From NCBI RefSeq assembly GCF_000974445.1, contig NZ_BBOJ01000004.1, forward strand, positions 124,001 through 188,000: a stretch of 64,000 nt of DNA, written 5' to 3'. Position numbers and translations under genes: made by a program. Each line of letters opens with the position of its first letter. Position 1 is the stretch's first letter. Source of the stretch: Lentzea aerocolonigenes (GTDB lineage Bacteria; Actinomycetota; Actinomycetes; Mycobacteriales; Pseudonocardiaceae). The notes below the pieces were generated by a model that was not told the DNA's origin, did no database searches, and saw only the letters and a list, made by a program, of their open reading frames with translations. This document shows, one piece after another, positions 18,261 through 28,040 of the stretch.

Positions 18261-18932
18261 CGCAATGCGCCACTTCTGGTCGTCACGGCCTGAGCACAGC
18301 GACACGATCAGCCAGGTGCCATCGGCGTAGGAGCCGTCGTTGGCCGTGCCCAGGCAACGGCCGGATGCCACGTGTGCGAGCTGTGTGGTGTTCGTGGTCT
18401 GCCACAACTGTGCGTCGTTGCTCCACGAGCACGAGTTCGCCTTGATGTGCTCACCGAAGTTCTGCTGGTACACCGGCTCCATGCAGAGGTTCGCGCGCTC
18501 GTTCCGGATGCGGAACGAGGTCGGCGACGCGTCCGAGAACTCGCGCACCCAGTACGGCTGGAAGCTGGTGGTGTCGCTCGACGGGTGCCGCTCCCACATC
18601 ACGACGTCGTTCCAGTCGTTCTGGTAGAAGTCGACGGCCCTCCGGTCGTCACCGGCGGGCACCAGGTAGCCCGGTCCGTCGTTCGCGGGCTTCTGCCGCG
18701 TCGACGGCGTCGTGCTCTCGCTCGCGGGCCCCGTGCGCGGTCCCAGATTCATCACGACGACGAGAAGACCCACCACCGCGGCACACACGACCACGGCGAT
18801 GAGAAGCAGCGTCGGCGGGCGTTTCGGCGTGCCGTACTGGGTGATGGTGACGTCACCGCCGACGTCCCGGAACTGCATGGCCGATCCGGGCACGTCGCCG
18901 ACGGTGTTCGCGGTCTGATCAGCGTCCGTCAT
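18255..18932 (-). CDS. membrane protein with C-terminal ricin-like lectin domain
   Basis: 225 aa from the ATG at 18932. Order: a cytosolic N-terminus containing the beta-like motif SAMQFRDVGGDVTITQYG, one membrane helix (LLLIAVVVCAAVVGLLVVVM), a Ser/Thr/Pro linker, then an external domain of about 130 residues with four cysteines and QLWQ and QKWRI motifs. The latter are typical of the QxW signature of ricin-type beta-trefoils, though the domain appears shorter than a full trefoil. It may bind extracellular sugar and relay to the cytosolic face; this is inference. Confidence 0.72.
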   Translation of the reverse strand: MTDADQTANTVGDVPGSAMQFRDVGGDVTITQYGTPKRPPTLLLIAVVVCAAVVGLLVVVMNLGPRTGPASESTTPSTRQKPANDGPGYLVPAGDDRRAVDFYQNDWNDVVMWERHPSSDTTSFQPYWVREFSDASPTSFRIRNERANLCMEPVYQQNFGEHIKANSCSWSNDAQLWQTTNTTQLAHVASGRCLGTANDGSYADGTWLIVSLCSGRDDQKWRIAR

Positions 18933-18998
18933 CGCCAGCGCACCTCGACTCGCGTTCACCGTTTGACGGGAAAGGAATCGGGGAGGTGCGCCCGTTCA

Positions 18999-19466
18999 TT
19001 ACAGCTGGGGCGGACGTGAAGCCGCGATCTTCACCCACTTCACCAGCAGGACGATCACCGCGATCACCGCGATGATCAGGCCGACGCCGGGGCCGGGCCC
19101 GATCGCCTTGTTGCTCGTGGTCGTCTGCTGCGTCCAGATCGACAGCACGCCCGTCACCGAGCCCGCGAACAGGCCCAGGGCGCAGACCCACGCGAGACCC
19201 CAGCGCCGCACCGCGAGCGTGAGGCCGGACCCGAGTACGCCGATGCCGAGCGCGAAGAACGAGAACAGCCTCGGCACGAAGCTCGCCGACTCGCCGAGCA
19301 CCACGCTCAGGCCCGTGTCGTCACCGACCCACGGCAGCACCAGCGACACCAGCAACGCCAGCACGGCGATGGAGATCGTGAGAGCGCCGGTACCGGGGTC
19401 GATGCGCTTGGCCGCCTGCTGTTCCACCGCGTCGATCTCCTTGCGCAGGTACTCCTCCTCGCTCAC
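18999..19466 (-). CDS. four-helix membrane protein, Rv2732c-like
   Basis: About 155 aa starting [20 protein letters not shown]. The GTG at 19466 overlaps the miaB stop as GTGA, so coupled translation is likely; a GTG four codons earlier is less favoured. A charged N-terminal helix precedes four hydrophobic segments. It matches mycobacterial Rv2732c in position directly after miaB. The function is unknown. Confidence 0.82.
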   Translation of the reverse strand: MSEEEYLRKEIDAVEQQAAKRIDPGTGALTISIAVLALLVSLVLPWVGDDTGLSVVLGESASFVPRLFSFFALGIGVLGSGLTLAVRRWGLAWVCALGLFAGSVTGVLSIWTQQTTTSNKAIGPGPGVGLIIAVIAVIVLLVKWVKIAASRPPQL

Positions 19467-20929
19467 TGGGCCGAGCACCCCGACACGGCGGGCAGCGGCG
19501 CGGGCGCGCCGAACGACGGCAGACCGAGGCCCACGCCCGCGGTCTTGGGCTTGATCCCCGCCTCCGACCGGTCACCGGCCTTGGTGCGGCGCCACGACAG
19601 CGGTTCGCCGTCCGCGACGAGGTAGTGCGGGGCCGCGTACGTCACGACCGTCTCGACGACGTCACCGGGACGCGGAACGGTCGCACCCGGCGTGAAGTGC
19701 ACGAGGCGTCCGTCGCGCGCGCGGCCGCTCATGCGGTGCGTCTCCGCGTCACGCTTGCCCTCACCGGTCGCCACGAGGACCTCGACGGTGCGGCCGACCT
19801 GCTCGATGTTCAGCGAGTGCGTCATCTCGTTCTGCAACGCCACGAGCCGGTCGAAGCGCTCCTGGACGACGGCCTTGGGCAGCTGGTCCGGCAGGTCCGC
19901 GGCGGGCGTGCCGGGACGCTTCGAGTACTGGAACGTGAACGCCGACGAGAACCTGGCCTGGCGCACCACGTCGAGCGTGCCCTGGAAGTCCTCCTCGGTC
20001 TCGCCCGGGAAGCCCACGATGATGTCCGTGGTGATCGCGGCGTCCGGCATGGCGGCGCGGACCTTGTCGATGATGCCCAGGTACTTCTCCGTGCGGTACG
20101 ACCGGCGCATCGCCTTGAGCAGGCGGTCCGAACCGGACTGCAGCGGCATGTGCAGCTGGTGGCACACGTTCGGCGTCTCGGCCATGGCCGCGATGACGTC
20201 GTCGGTGAAGTCCTTGGGGTGCGGCGAGGTGAACCGCACGCGCTCGAGGCCGTCGATCTCACCGCAGGCGCGCAGCAGCTTGCCGAACGCGAACCTGTCG
20301 CCGAACTCGACGCCGTAGGAGTTGACGTTCTGCCCCAGCAGCGTCACCTCCAGCACACCCTCGTCCACGAGCGTCTGCACCTCGGCGAGCACGTCGCCGG
20401 GGCGGCGGTCCTTCTCCTTGCCGCGCAGGGACGGCACGATGCAGAACGTGCAGGTGTTGTTGCAGCCCACCGAGATCGACACCCAGCCCGAGTAGGCGGA
20501 GTCGCGGGAGGCCGGCAGCGACGACGGGAACGTCTCCAGCGCGTCGAGGATCTCGACCTGCGCCTCCGAGTTGTGCCGGGCGCGTTCGAGCAGCACCGGC
20601 AGCGAGCCGATGTTGTGCGTGCCGAACACGACGTCCACCCAGGGTGCGCGCCGGACGATCTCGCCGCGGTCCTTCTGCGCGAGGCAGCCGCCGACCGCGA
20701 TCTGCATGCCGGGCTTCGCCGCCTTCTGCGGGGCGAGGTGGCCGAGCGTGCCGTAGAGCTTGTTGTCGGCGTTCTCGCGGACCGCGCAGGTGTTGAAGAC
20801 GACGACGTCGGCCTGCTCGTCCTCGGCGGCCCGCGCGTAGCCAGCGTCCTCCAGTAGACCGGCGAGCCGCTCGGAGTCGTGCACGTTCATCTGACAACCG
20901 AACGTGCGGATCTGGTAACTGCGGGTCAC
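19463..20929 (-). CDS. miaB: tRNA-2-methylthio-N6-dimethylallyladenosine synthase
   Basis: 488 aa from the GTG at 20929, which follows a GAAAGG site. The N-terminal UPF0004 domain has the three cluster cysteines (TFGCQMN, NTCAVRE, GGCLAQ), the radical SAM domain has CNNTCTFC, and a TRAM domain follows. It adds a methylthio group at C2 of i6A37 made by MiaA. The computed frame runs far upstream, but that part lies antisense to the TAXI gene and is not coding. It is in one operon with the Rv2732c-like gene. Confidence 0.96.
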   Translation of the reverse strand: MTRSYQIRTFGCQMNVHDSERLAGLLEDAGYARAAEDEQADVVVFNTCAVRENADNKLYGTLGHLAPQKAAKPGMQIAVGGCLAQKDRGEIVRRAPWVDVVFGTHNIGSLPVLLERARHNSEAQVEILDALETFPSSLPASRDSAYSGWVSISVGCNNTCTFCIVPSLRGKEKDRRPGDVLAEVQTLVDEGVLEVTLLGQNVNSYGVEFGDRFAFGKLLRACGEIDGLERVRFTSPHPKDFTDDVIAAMAETPNVCHQLHMPLQSGSDRLLKAMRRSYRTEKYLGIIDKVRAAMPDAAITTDIIVGFPGETEEDFQGTLDVVRQARFSSAFTFQYSKRPGTPAADLPDQLPKAVVQERFDRLVALQNEMTHSLNIEQVGRTVEVLVATGEGKRDAETHRMSGRARDGRLVHFTPGATVPRPGDVVETVVTYAAPHYLVADGEPLSWRRTKAGDRSEAGIKPKTAGVGLGLPSFGAPAPLPAVSGCSAQ

Positions 20930-20986
20930 TGCAACCAACCTTTCGTCGGGTGCAAGCGTAGAACGCCCCCGTGGCACGATGCGCAG

Positions 20987-21901
20987 GTGCTGGGACGAGT
21001 GCATGCCGCCGTGAGCCTGTTGACCGCCGCAACGGTCCTGACGGGCTGCGGCAGCACGGTCGAGGACGTCAAGATCACGATGGCGACCGGCAGCGAGGGC
21101 GGCGTCTACTACTCGCTCGGCAAGGGCCTCGCGGACATCTGGAGCGGCCGGCTCGGCATAGCGCGGCCCCAGGTCGTCCAGACGGCCGGATCCAAGGACA
21201 ACGTCACCCGGCTGGTCAACAACCAAGCCCAGGTGGGGTTCTCGCAGGCGGACGCGGTAGCAGACGTCGCAGGCTCCACGCGGTTGCGCGCGCTGGCCCG
21301 CATGCACGACGACTACCTGCAGGTCATCGTCCGCGCCGACCTGCCGGTGAAGAAGCTCGGCGACCTGTCGGGACTGCGCGTGTCGATCGGCGCGAAGGAG
21401 TCCGGCGTCGAGATCATCGCCAACAAGCTGCTGCGGTCGGAGAACGTCACGCCGCAGGCGCTGAACCTCGGCCTCGACGACTCCGCCCAGGCGATGCAGG
21501 AAGGCAAGCTCGACGCGTTCTTCTGGTCCGGCGGCCTGCCGACGAAGAGGATCACCGACCTGACCAAGGGCCTCGGCGTGCGGATGCTCGACCTGAAGGA
21601 CGAGCTGCCGAAATTCCGTCAGCAGTATCCCGTGTACGGTTCCGCGACCCTGCCGGCCTCGACGTACAACGTGCAGTCCGGGCCGGTCATCACGCTCGTC
21701 ACCCGCAACTTCCTGCTCGTCACCGAGGCGATGCCGGACGACGTCGCCGAGGCGCTCGTGCGGCAGCTGTTCGAAGGCCAGCCCGACCTGGTGAAGGCCC
21801 ACTCGGCGGCGCGGACGATAGAGCAGCGGTCGGCGATCGAGACGTCACCGGTACCGCTGCACAACGGCGCGATGCGCTACTACCGCGAAAGCAAGGTCTG
21901 A
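20987..21901 (+). CDS. TAXI-family solute-binding lipoprotein
   Basis: 304 aa from the GTG at 20987. Its signal sequence ends in a lipobox, LTGC, so the mature protein is tethered to the outer face of the membrane. TAXI signatures include [20 protein letters not shown] and QADAVADVA. No TRAP membrane subunits are encoded nearby. Known TAXI proteins bind glutamate or similar solutes (the Thermus example binds glutamate/glutamine). Here it is convergent with a two-component system next to gluABCD, suggesting a ligand-sensing accessory rather than a transporter subunit. That role is inferred. Confidence 0.87.
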   Translation: MLGRVHAAVSLLTAATVLTGCGSTVEDVKITMATGSEGGVYYSLGKGLADIWSGRLGIARPQVVQTAGSKDNVTRLVNNQAQVGFSQADAVADVAGSTRLRALARMHDDYLQVIVRADLPVKKLGDLSGLRVSIGAKESGVEIIANKLLRSENVTPQALNLGLDDSAQAMQEGKLDAFFWSGGLPTKRITDLTKGLGVRMLDLKDELPKFRQQYPVYGSATLPASTYNVQSGPVITLVTRNFLLVTEAMPDDVAEALVRQLFEGQPDLVKAHSAARTIEQRSAIETSPVPLHNGAMRYYRESKV

Positions 21902-21927
21902 TTTTCGGGGTCTGATTCTTCGGGTCT

Positions 21928-21935
21928 GATATATC
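21928..21935. repeat. GATATATC palindrome in the convergent TAXI/kinase gap
   Basis: GATATATC is followed at once by two more GATATC hexamers within 21937-21949, giving an AT-rich cluster in the 46-bp gap between convergent genes. Confidence 0.75.
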
Positions 21936-21947
21936 GGATATCGGATA

Positions 21948-23333
21948 TCACACGGCCGGCAGCTCGACCACGACCTTGAGCCCGCCGTCCTCGGGCGACT
22001 CGAGGCGCACGGCCCCGTCGACCCGTTCGACCACGAGCCGCACGATCGAGAGCCCGAGCCCGGAGCCCGGCACGTTCTGGTGGGCCGGACTGCGCCAGAA
22101 CCGGTCGGTGGCGCGTTCGAGCTCCTCCGGCTGCAGCCCAGGCCCGTGGTCGGCGACCGAGAGCCGGACGACGCCGTCTGACTTGCGCACGTCGACCACG
22201 ATCAGCGTGCCCTCCGGGGTGAACTTCAGCGCGTTGTCGAGCAGCGCGTCGAGAACCGTCTCGACCCCGCGCGGCGGTGCGAGCGCCATGCCGACGCGTT
22301 GCCCGTCGAGCACGAGGTGCACCTCCTTGGCCGCCGCGGCCGCCTGCCACGCCGACAGCCGCGCCGCCACGGACTTGTCGACGTCGACCGGCACCGGGTC
22401 GACCGAGCTCGACTCGGCGCGCGCCATGGCGAGCAGCTCGTCGAGAATCCGGTTCAGCCGGTCGGTCTCGCTCAACGCCTCGACCTGGTGCACCTCGGCC
22501 TCGGCGTCGACGTGACCCTCCAGATTGGACAGACGGAGTTTCAACGCGGTCAACGGGTTCCGCAGCTGGTGCGAGGCATCCGCGACGAACGCCCGTTGCG
22601 CGGCAAGCACATCGCTCATGCTGGCGGCCATCTGGTCGAACGACCGCGAGAGCTGCCGCAGTTCCGGCGGCCCGCTCTCCGCGCCCACCGGCGGCACCGG
22701 CCGTCCGGACACCACGGCCGCCAGCAGCTTGCCCGTCGCGTCGTCCAGCGCCTGCACCGGACGCAGCGTCCAGCGCACGACCGGCAACGCCAGCAGCACC
22801 GCGAGCGCCAGCACCAGCAGGCTCGCCGCGAGCAGCAGGCCCCACCAGGCGAGTACCTCGAACCGGGTCTTGGACGTCGGCGAGAACGTGATCACCGCGC
22901 CGCGCACCTCGCCGTCGACGAGGACCGGTTCGGCGAGCACCACCTGCGTGTCGCTCCACGGCATGAACAACGGCGGCGCGACCGGCAGCCGGCCCGCGAG
23001 CGCCTTGCTGACGAGGTCCTGCACGGCGCTGTCGCCGAGCGCGAGGTTGTTGCGGGACGCCACGACCGGGACCGTCGGCGCGTCGCGGGTCACCACGGCC
23101 ACGCCGATGTCGTAGAGCTCGTCGTAGCGTTCCAGCTCAGGCCGCAGCAGGTGCGGCCGATCATCGATCAACGGCCGCTGCGCGAGCGAGGCGAACCGGC
23201 TGGTGTCGGTGAGCCGGTCCAGGAACATCTCCTGCTGCTCCGCGGCCGCCACGCCGCGGCCCAGCGGCACGCCCAGACCCACCAGGACGAGCACGATGAG
23301 GGCGAGTACCACGCCCAGCAGTCGGGACCTCAC
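21948..23333 (-). CDS. sensor histidine kinase
   Basis: 461 aa. Two membrane helices (about 5-25 and 163-185) bracket an external sensor domain of about 135 residues. HAMP-like sequence follows, then HisKA with the phospho-acceptor His255 in ASHQLRNPLTALK and a HATPase domain (DNALKFT, ADHGPGL, GSGLGLSIV). It pairs with the response regulator gene 57 nt upstream in the same orientation. The signal may be a solute delivered by the convergent TAXI lipoprotein, given the linkage to the glutamate importer. Confidence 0.93.
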   Translation of the reverse strand: MRSRLLGVVLALIVLVLVGLGVPLGRGVAAAEQQEMFLDRLTDTSRFASLAQRPLIDDRPHLLRPELERYDELYDIGVAVVTRDAPTVPVVASRNNLALGDSAVQDLVSKALAGRLPVAPPLFMPWSDTQVVLAEPVLVDGEVRGAVITFSPTSKTRFEVLAWWGLLLAASLLVLALAVLLALPVVRWTLRPVQALDDATGKLLAAVVSGRPVPPVGAESGPPELRQLSRSFDQMAASMSDVLAAQRAFVADASHQLRNPLTALKLRLSNLEGHVDAEAEVHQVEALSETDRLNRILDELLAMARAESSSVDPVPVDVDKSVAARLSAWQAAAAAKEVHLVLDGQRVGMALAPPRGVETVLDALLDNALKFTPEGTLIVVDVRKSDGVVRLSVADHGPGLQPEELERATDRFWRSPAHQNVPGSGLGLSIVRLVVERVDGAVRLESPEDGGLKVVVELPAV

Positions 23334-23390
23334 GACCCGTCACCCCGCCCCTTCGCGACACGCCGGTGAGCAAAGATCACCCATTCGTGA

Positions 23391-24065
23391 TCACACCTGC
23401 CCCAGCCGGTACCCGACACCGCGTACGGTCTCCAGCAACGCCGGCCTGCCGAGCTTCGTGCGCAGCGTGGCGACGTGCACGTCGAGCGTGCGGTTGGCGC
23501 CGGACCACGTGCGTCCCCACACCTCGGCCAGGATCCGCTCGCGCGTGCACACCGCGCCGCCCGCGGCCATGACCAGCGCGAGGACCTGGAACTCCTTGCG
23601 GGAGAGGGCGACCGATTCACCCGCCACGGTGACTTCGTGGCGCCCCAGGTCGACCCGCACGTCGCCGGTCTCGAACACCTCCGTCGACACCGCGCCCACA
23701 CCGACCGGGTCCGCACCGCGACGGCGCCGGACGGCGTGCACGCGCGCGACCAGTTCGCCCACGTCATAGGGCTTGACCAGGTAGTCGTCGGCCCCCGCGT
23801 GCAGGCCGAGGATGCGGTCGTCGATCTCCCCTCGCGCCGACACCACGATGATCGCGACGTCGGACGCGGCCCTGATGGCACGGCACAGCGTCACGCCGTC
23901 CATGTCGGGCAGGCCGAGGTCCAGCAACACCACGTCGACGCCCGTGAGGCGGTCGAGCGTGCCGCGGCCGGTGGCCTGCCTGTCGACGTGGAAACCCCGT
24001 CTGGTCAGGGCGGGGACCAATGCCTCGGCGACCCTGTCGTCGTCCTCGACGAGCAGCACGCGCAC
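23391..24065 (-). CDS. OmpR-family response regulator
   Basis: 224 aa from the GTG at 24065. The receiver domain has the acidic pocket EDDD and phospho-acceptor Asp49 in VVLLDLGLPDMDG, with the conserved Lys in VKPY. The C-terminal winged helix (LSRKEFQVLALVMAAGGAVC, TRERILAEVWG) ends in VRGVGYRLG. It is the first gene of a two-gene operon with the histidine kinase and is divergent from gluA across 135 bp, a good position to control the importer. Confidence 0.94.
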   Translation of the reverse strand: MRVLLVEDDDRVAEALVPALTRRGFHVDRQATGRGTLDRLTGVDVVLLDLGLPDMDGVTLCRAIRAASDVAIIVVSARGEIDDRILGLHAGADDYLVKPYDVGELVARVHAVRRRRGADPVGVGAVSTEVFETGDVRVDLGRHEVTVAGESVALSRKEFQVLALVMAAGGAVCTRERILAEVWGRTWSGANRTLDVHVATLRTKLGRPALLETVRGVGYRLGQV

Positions 24066-24200
24066 TTTCGCTACCTCCCGGGCAACCGATGTCTGCCTGT
24101 GACAGAGTTGAGACCCTAAGTCTTGCTCAATGTCCTGGACTGGTGTGGTGGCGGACACCTAGGTTTCCGCCAACGCCGACGACCCCAAATGGAGGACTGG

Positions 24201-24953
24201 ATGACTGCCGCCTCTACCCCGCCGATGATTCGTGTGGCGGGTGTGGACAAGTTCTTCGGCCCGTTGCACGTGCTCAAGAACGTGCAGCTGGAAGTGCCGA
24301 AGGGGCAGGTCGTGGTCGTGCTGGGGCCGTCGGGTTCCGGTAAGTCGACCCTGTGCCGGACCATCAACCGACTCGAGCCGATTGATTCCGGAGTCATCGA
24401 GGTCGACGGGCAGCCGCTTCCGGCGGAAGGAAAGGAACTGGCACGCCTGCGCGCCGATGTCGGCATGGTGTTCCAGTCCTTCAACCTTTTCGCGCACAAA
24501 ACCATCGTCGAGAACGTGATGCTCGCTCCGACGAAGGTGCGCAAGACGCCGGCCGCCGAGGCCCGCAAGACCGCGATGGAACTGCTGGAGCGCGTCGGGA
24601 TCGCCAACCAGGCGGACAAGTTCCCCGCTCAGCTCTCGGGTGGGCAGCAGCAGCGTGCGGCGATCGCCCGCGCGCTCGCGATGAAGCCCAAGGTGATGCT
24701 GTTCGACGAGCCCACGTCCGCGCTCGACCCGGAGATGGTCCAGGAGGTCCTGGACGTCATGACGGGCCTCGCGAAGGACGGCATGACGATGCTGGTCGTC
24801 ACGCACGAGATGGGCTTCGCCCGCAAGGCCGCGGACCGGGTGATCTTCATGTCCGACGGCGAGGTCGTCGAGGATTCCACCCCGGAAGAGTTCTTCTCGG
24901 CCCCGAAGTCCAACCGCGCGAAGGACTTCCTTGGCAAGATCCTGACTCACTAG
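24201..24953 (+). CDS. gluA: glutamate ABC transporter ATP-binding protein GluA
   Basis: 250 aa. Walker A is GPSGSGKST, the signature motif [15 protein letters not shown], and Walker [13 protein letters not shown], followed by the switch His in VTHEM. It belongs to the polar amino acid importer class (GlnQ/GluA). The ATG at 24201 has a GGAGGA site; the longer frame is non-coding. It heads the gluABCD operon next to recX-recA in the ancestral corynebacterial order. Confidence 0.94.
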   Translation: MTAASTPPMIRVAGVDKFFGPLHVLKNVQLEVPKGQVVVVLGPSGSGKSTLCRTINRLEPIDSGVIEVDGQPLPAEGKELARLRADVGMVFQSFNLFAHKTIVENVMLAPTKVRKTPAAEARKTAMELLERVGIANQADKFPAQLSGGQQQRAAIARALAMKPKVMLFDEPTSALDPEMVQEVLDVMTGLAKDGMTMLVVTHEMGFARKAADRVIFMSDGEVVEDSTPEEFFSAPKSNRAKDFLGKILTH

Positions 24954-24992
24954 TAGTCAGCCCACTTTCGAACGAATGGCAGGAGAAGGACG

Positions 24993-25892
24993 ATGAGGGT
25001 TCGCACCCTTGCGGCGGTGCTGCTGGCGGGTGGTCTCGCCCTGACCGCTTGTGGCAAGGAAGGCACCGGCACCACCGACACTGGGGCGCCCGCCGGCGTC
25101 TTCGAGGTGGCCAAGGACGTCAAGGTCGACGGCTCGCCGACGTTCGAGAAGATCAAGTCGCGCGGCACCCTGACCATCGGTGTCAAGGAGGACCAGCCCG
25201 GTCTGGGCTTCAAGGACCCGACGACCAACAAGTACACCGGCTTCGACATCGACATGGCGAAGCTGATCGCGGCGCAGCTCGGTTTCGACCCCGAAACCAA
25301 GATCACCTTCAAGACGATCCAGTCCGCGGCCCGCGAGCAGGCGATCATCAACGGTGACGTCGACTACTACGTCGGCACGTACTCCATCACCGCCGCCCGC
25401 AAGGAGAAGGTGTCCTTCGCCGGCCCGTACTACGTCGCGGGCCAGGACCTGCTGGTGAAGAAGGACAACTCCGACATCACCGGTCCGGACAGCATCAAGA
25501 GCAAGAAGGTCTGCTCCGTGACGGGCTCCACGCCCGCCAAGCAGCTGCGCGAGAAGAAGCTCGTCGAGCCCGACTCGAACGTGGTCGAGCTGCAGAGCTA
25601 CTCCCTGTGCGTGACGAAGCTGCTCGACGGTGAGGTCGACGCGGTCAGCACCGACGACGCGATCCTGAAGGGCTACGCGGCCGCCGAGCCGGAGAAGCTG
25701 AAGGTCGTCGGCAAGACCTTCTCCACGGAGAAGTACGGCATCGGCCTGCCGAAGGACGACAAGGCCCTGCGCGACAAGGTCAACGAGATCCTCGAGAAGT
25801 CGCTGTCCGACGGCAAGTGGGACCAGATCTACAAGAACACGCTGGGCAAGTCGGGTTCGGAAGGCAAGCACCCGACCCTCGAGAAGTACTGA
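24993..25892 (+). CDS. gluB: glutamate-binding lipoprotein GluB
   Basis: 299 aa. A lipoprotein signal (LALTACGKEG) is followed by a type II periplasmic binding fold (RGTLTIGVKEDQPGLGF, YTGFDIDMAKLIAAQLGF, DYYVGTYSITAARKEKVSFA). It captures glutamate or a related amino acid outside the cell and delivers it to GluC/GluD. It lies 39 nt after gluA in the operon. Confidence 0.93.
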   Translation: MRVRTLAAVLLAGGLALTACGKEGTGTTDTGAPAGVFEVAKDVKVDGSPTFEKIKSRGTLTIGVKEDQPGLGFKDPTTNKYTGFDIDMAKLIAAQLGFDPETKITFKTIQSAAREQAIINGDVDYYVGTYSITAARKEKVSFAGPYYVAGQDLLVKKDNSDITGPDSIKSKKVCSVTGSTPAKQLREKKLVEPDSNVVELQSYSLCVTKLLDGEVDAVSTDDAILKGYAAAEPEKLKVVGKTFSTEKYGIGLPKDDKALRDKVNEILEKSLSDGKWDQIYKNTLGKSGSEGKHPTLEKY

Positions 25893-25970
25893 CGTTCCTT
25901 TGTGGCCGGTGGACTCGCACGGCGGGTCCACCGGCCGTTCCATTGACGACGGACGACGGCAAGGAATTCG

Positions 25971-26618
25971 ATGGGCGTCCTCACCCGTAACCTCGACCTG
26001 TTCGTGAACCACTTCGCGAACACGCTCAAGCTGTTCGCGGTCTCCGGGATCGCGTCGCTGCTGCTGGGCATCTTCCTCGCGATGCTGCGCGTCAGCCCGG
26101 TTCCCGTGTTCCGCGGGGTCGGCACGCTGTACGTGACGGTCGTGCGCAACACGCCGCTCACGCTGGTCTTCGTGTTCTTCGTGTTCGCGTACCCCTACCT
26201 GGAGATCATCAAGTTCGAGTTCTTCACCGCCGCCGTCGTGGCGCTGACGCTCTACACGTCGGCGTTCGTCTGCGAGGTGGTCCGCTCGGGCATCAACACC
26301 GTGCCGATCGGTCAGGCCGAGGCGTCGCGGGCTCTGGGCCTGACGTTCACCCAGATGCTCGGCAGCATCGTGCTGCCGCAGGCACTGCGGTCCGTCGTCC
26401 CGCCCATGGTGAGCACGTTCATCGCTCTGCTGAAGAACACCACCGTCGCGGCGGGCTTCTCGGTCCGGGAAGCGGGCGCCATCCGCGACGCGCTGTCCGA
26501 GCTCGGTGAGGACACCCTGACCGGCATGCTGTGGGTCGCCGCCATCTTCGTCCTGCTGGTCATGCCGCTGACCTACCTGCAGCGGGTTCTCGAGAAGCGC
26601 TGGAGCGTGGCCCGATGA
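25971..26618 (+). CDS. gluC: glutamate ABC transporter permease GluC
   Basis: 215 aa with five or so membrane helices and the permease EAA loop (GQAEASRALGLTFTQMLGSI, VLPQALR). Belongs to the His/Glu/Gln/Arg permease family. The stop overlaps the gluD start as ATGA, so translation is coupled. Confidence 0.93.
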   Translation: MGVLTRNLDLFVNHFANTLKLFAVSGIASLLLGIFLAMLRVSPVPVFRGVGTLYVTVVRNTPLTLVFVFFVFAYPYLEIIKFEFFTAAVVALTLYTSAFVCEVVRSGINTVPIGQAEASRALGLTFTQMLGSIVLPQALRSVVPPMVSTFIALLKNTTVAAGFSVREAGAIRDALSELGEDTLTGMLWVAAIFVLLVMPLTYLQRVLEKRWSVAR

Positions 26619-27511
26619 GCAGCACCGTCCTGTTCGACGTTCCCGGTCCGCGGGCCAGGATCCGGTACCGCGCGTACGCGGTCGTGGGTGTGGTCGCGAT
26701 CGCCGCGCTCCTCGCGTACGTGGTGTGGCGCTTCGTCGACACCGGCCAGTTCGAGGGCCGCAAGTGGAGCTGGTTCGAGTACAAGCAGATCCAGATCTCC
26801 CTGGTCGAGGCGCTCGGCCGCACGCTGAGCGCGTTCGCGGTCGGCGCGGTGCTGGCGTTGCTGTTCGGTGCCGTGTTCGCGGCGGCACGGCTGTCGGACC
26901 ACAAGTGGGTCAGCACCCCGGCGGCGGTGGTCGTGGAGCTGTTCCGCGCGATCCCGCTCGTCATCATGATGTTCTTCTTCTACTACGGCCTGCCGTCGAC
27001 GGGCATCAAGCTCACGGCGTTCACGTCGGTCGTGCTCAGCCTGATGCTGTACAACGGCTCGGTGCTCGCCGAGGTGTTCCGCGCGGGCATCAACTCGTTG
27101 CCCAAGGGGCAGAGCGAGGCCGCGTACGCGCTGGGCATGCGCAAGACGCAGGTGATGGTGCTCGTGCTGCTGCCGCAGGCGTTGCGGGCGATGCTGCCGA
27201 CCATCATCAGCCAGCTCGTCGTGCTGCTGAAGGACACCGCGCTCGGCTTCCTCATCACGTTCGAGGAGCTGCTGTACTGGGGCCGCCAGATCGGTGGTCA
27301 GCTGCAGTTCGGCCGTCCGCTCATCCCGACGATGATCGTGGTGGCGTCTATCTACATCGGACTGTGCCTGCTCCTCACGTGGTTCGCGAACTACCTGGAG
27401 AAGCGCAACCGCCGCAACAAGAAGGTCATCCACCTCGACGAGGACAAGGCCAAGCAGATCCAGCTCGGCGAAGCCTCGACCGCGGCTCCCGCCGGTGGTG
27501 CCGCTCTCTGA
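26615..27511 (+). CDS. gluD: glutamate ABC transporter permease GluD
   Basis: 298 aa from the ATG at 26615. Membrane permease of the same family as GluC, with the EAA loop GQSEAAYALGMRKTQVMVLV and a cytosolic charged C-terminus ending in a Pro/Ala-rich tail. Pairs with GluC to form the channel. A perfect 16-bp hairpin follows, ending the operon. Confidence 0.93.
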   Translation: MSSTVLFDVPGPRARIRYRAYAVVGVVAIAALLAYVVWRFVDTGQFEGRKWSWFEYKQIQISLVEALGRTLSAFAVGAVLALLFGAVFAAARLSDHKWVSTPAAVVVELFRAIPLVIMMFFFYYGLPSTGIKLTAFTSVVLSLMLYNGSVLAEVFRAGINSLPKGQSEAAYALGMRKTQVMVLVLLPQALRAMLPTIISQLVVLLKDTALGFLITFEELLYWGRQIGGQLQFGRPLIPTMIVVASIYIGLCLLLTWFANYLEKRNRRNKKVIHLDEDKAKQIQLGEASTAAPAGGAAL

Positions 27512-27523
27512 GAACGGCTTGAG

Positions 27524-27560
27524 GGAACGGGGCGTGTCCACATCGGACACGCCCCGTTCC
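27524..27560 (+). terminator. terminator after gluABCD
   Basis: GGAACGGGGCGTGTCC and GGACACGCCCCGTTCC form a perfect 16-bp stem with a 5-nt loop, followed by TGTTT. It also lies just beyond the end of the convergent lipoprotein gene. Confidence 0.92.
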
Positions 27561-27575
27561 TGTTTCCCCGGTTTT

Positions 27576-28040
27576 TCACTGCCACCGCACAGACTCGCAG
27601 TTGGACGTGACGTAGTCGGCGGCCTGCGAGCCGTCACCCGCCTTGGCCTTCTCCGCCGTCTCGCGGGCGTAGCGCTGTCCGTCCGGGTCCTCCGGCGAGA
27701 ACGCCGGCAGGACTTCGTCCATCACCTTCAGCGCCTGGGAGACCGCCGCCTGGTCGCCGCGTTTCCGCGCGTCCTCCCAGCCGAGGTACCAGGCGCACGC
27801 GTTGGTCATCTCCAGGACGATCCGTTCGCTGCCTGCCGGTGCCCTGTCCGGTCCCGGCCCCGACTTCTCCGCGAGCACGGCAAGGTCCGGTTTGCGGCCC
27901 TCGGGCCACGTGTACCTGGCGAAGCCGTCCCGCATGGCCTGGGTGTACTGCTGCTGGTCCACTACCGCGGGTGCGGCTGGTTGCGGCGCCGCGCATCCGG
28001 CCACCAGGACCACCGCAGCGATCAGGTACCGCTCCACCAC
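27576..28040 (-). CDS. small lipoprotein, unknown function
   Basis: 154 aa from the GTG at 28040 (GGAGGA site five bases upstream). The lipobox is LVAGCAAP. The mature part is helical, with Cys residues in NACAW and NCESV. No family recognised. The start overlaps the preceding small secreted-protein gene by 19 nt, so they form an operon. Confidence 0.7.
   Translation of the reverse strand: MVERYLIAAVVLVAGCAAPQPAAPAVVDQQQYTQAMRDGFARYTWPEGRKPDLAVLAEKSGPGPDRAPAGSERIVLEMTNACAWYLGWEDARKRGDQAAVSQALKVMDEVLPAFSPEDPDGQRYARETAEKAKAGDGSQAADYVTSNCESVRWQ

Noticed and set aside
20930-21802. N-terminal extension of miaB
   Set aside because: Antisense to the TAXI lipoprotein; the family-typical start is the GTG at 20929.
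24957-26888. 643-codon minus-strand frame opposite gluBCD
   Set aside because: Antisense to three well-supported genes; composition is typical of a third-position shadow frame.
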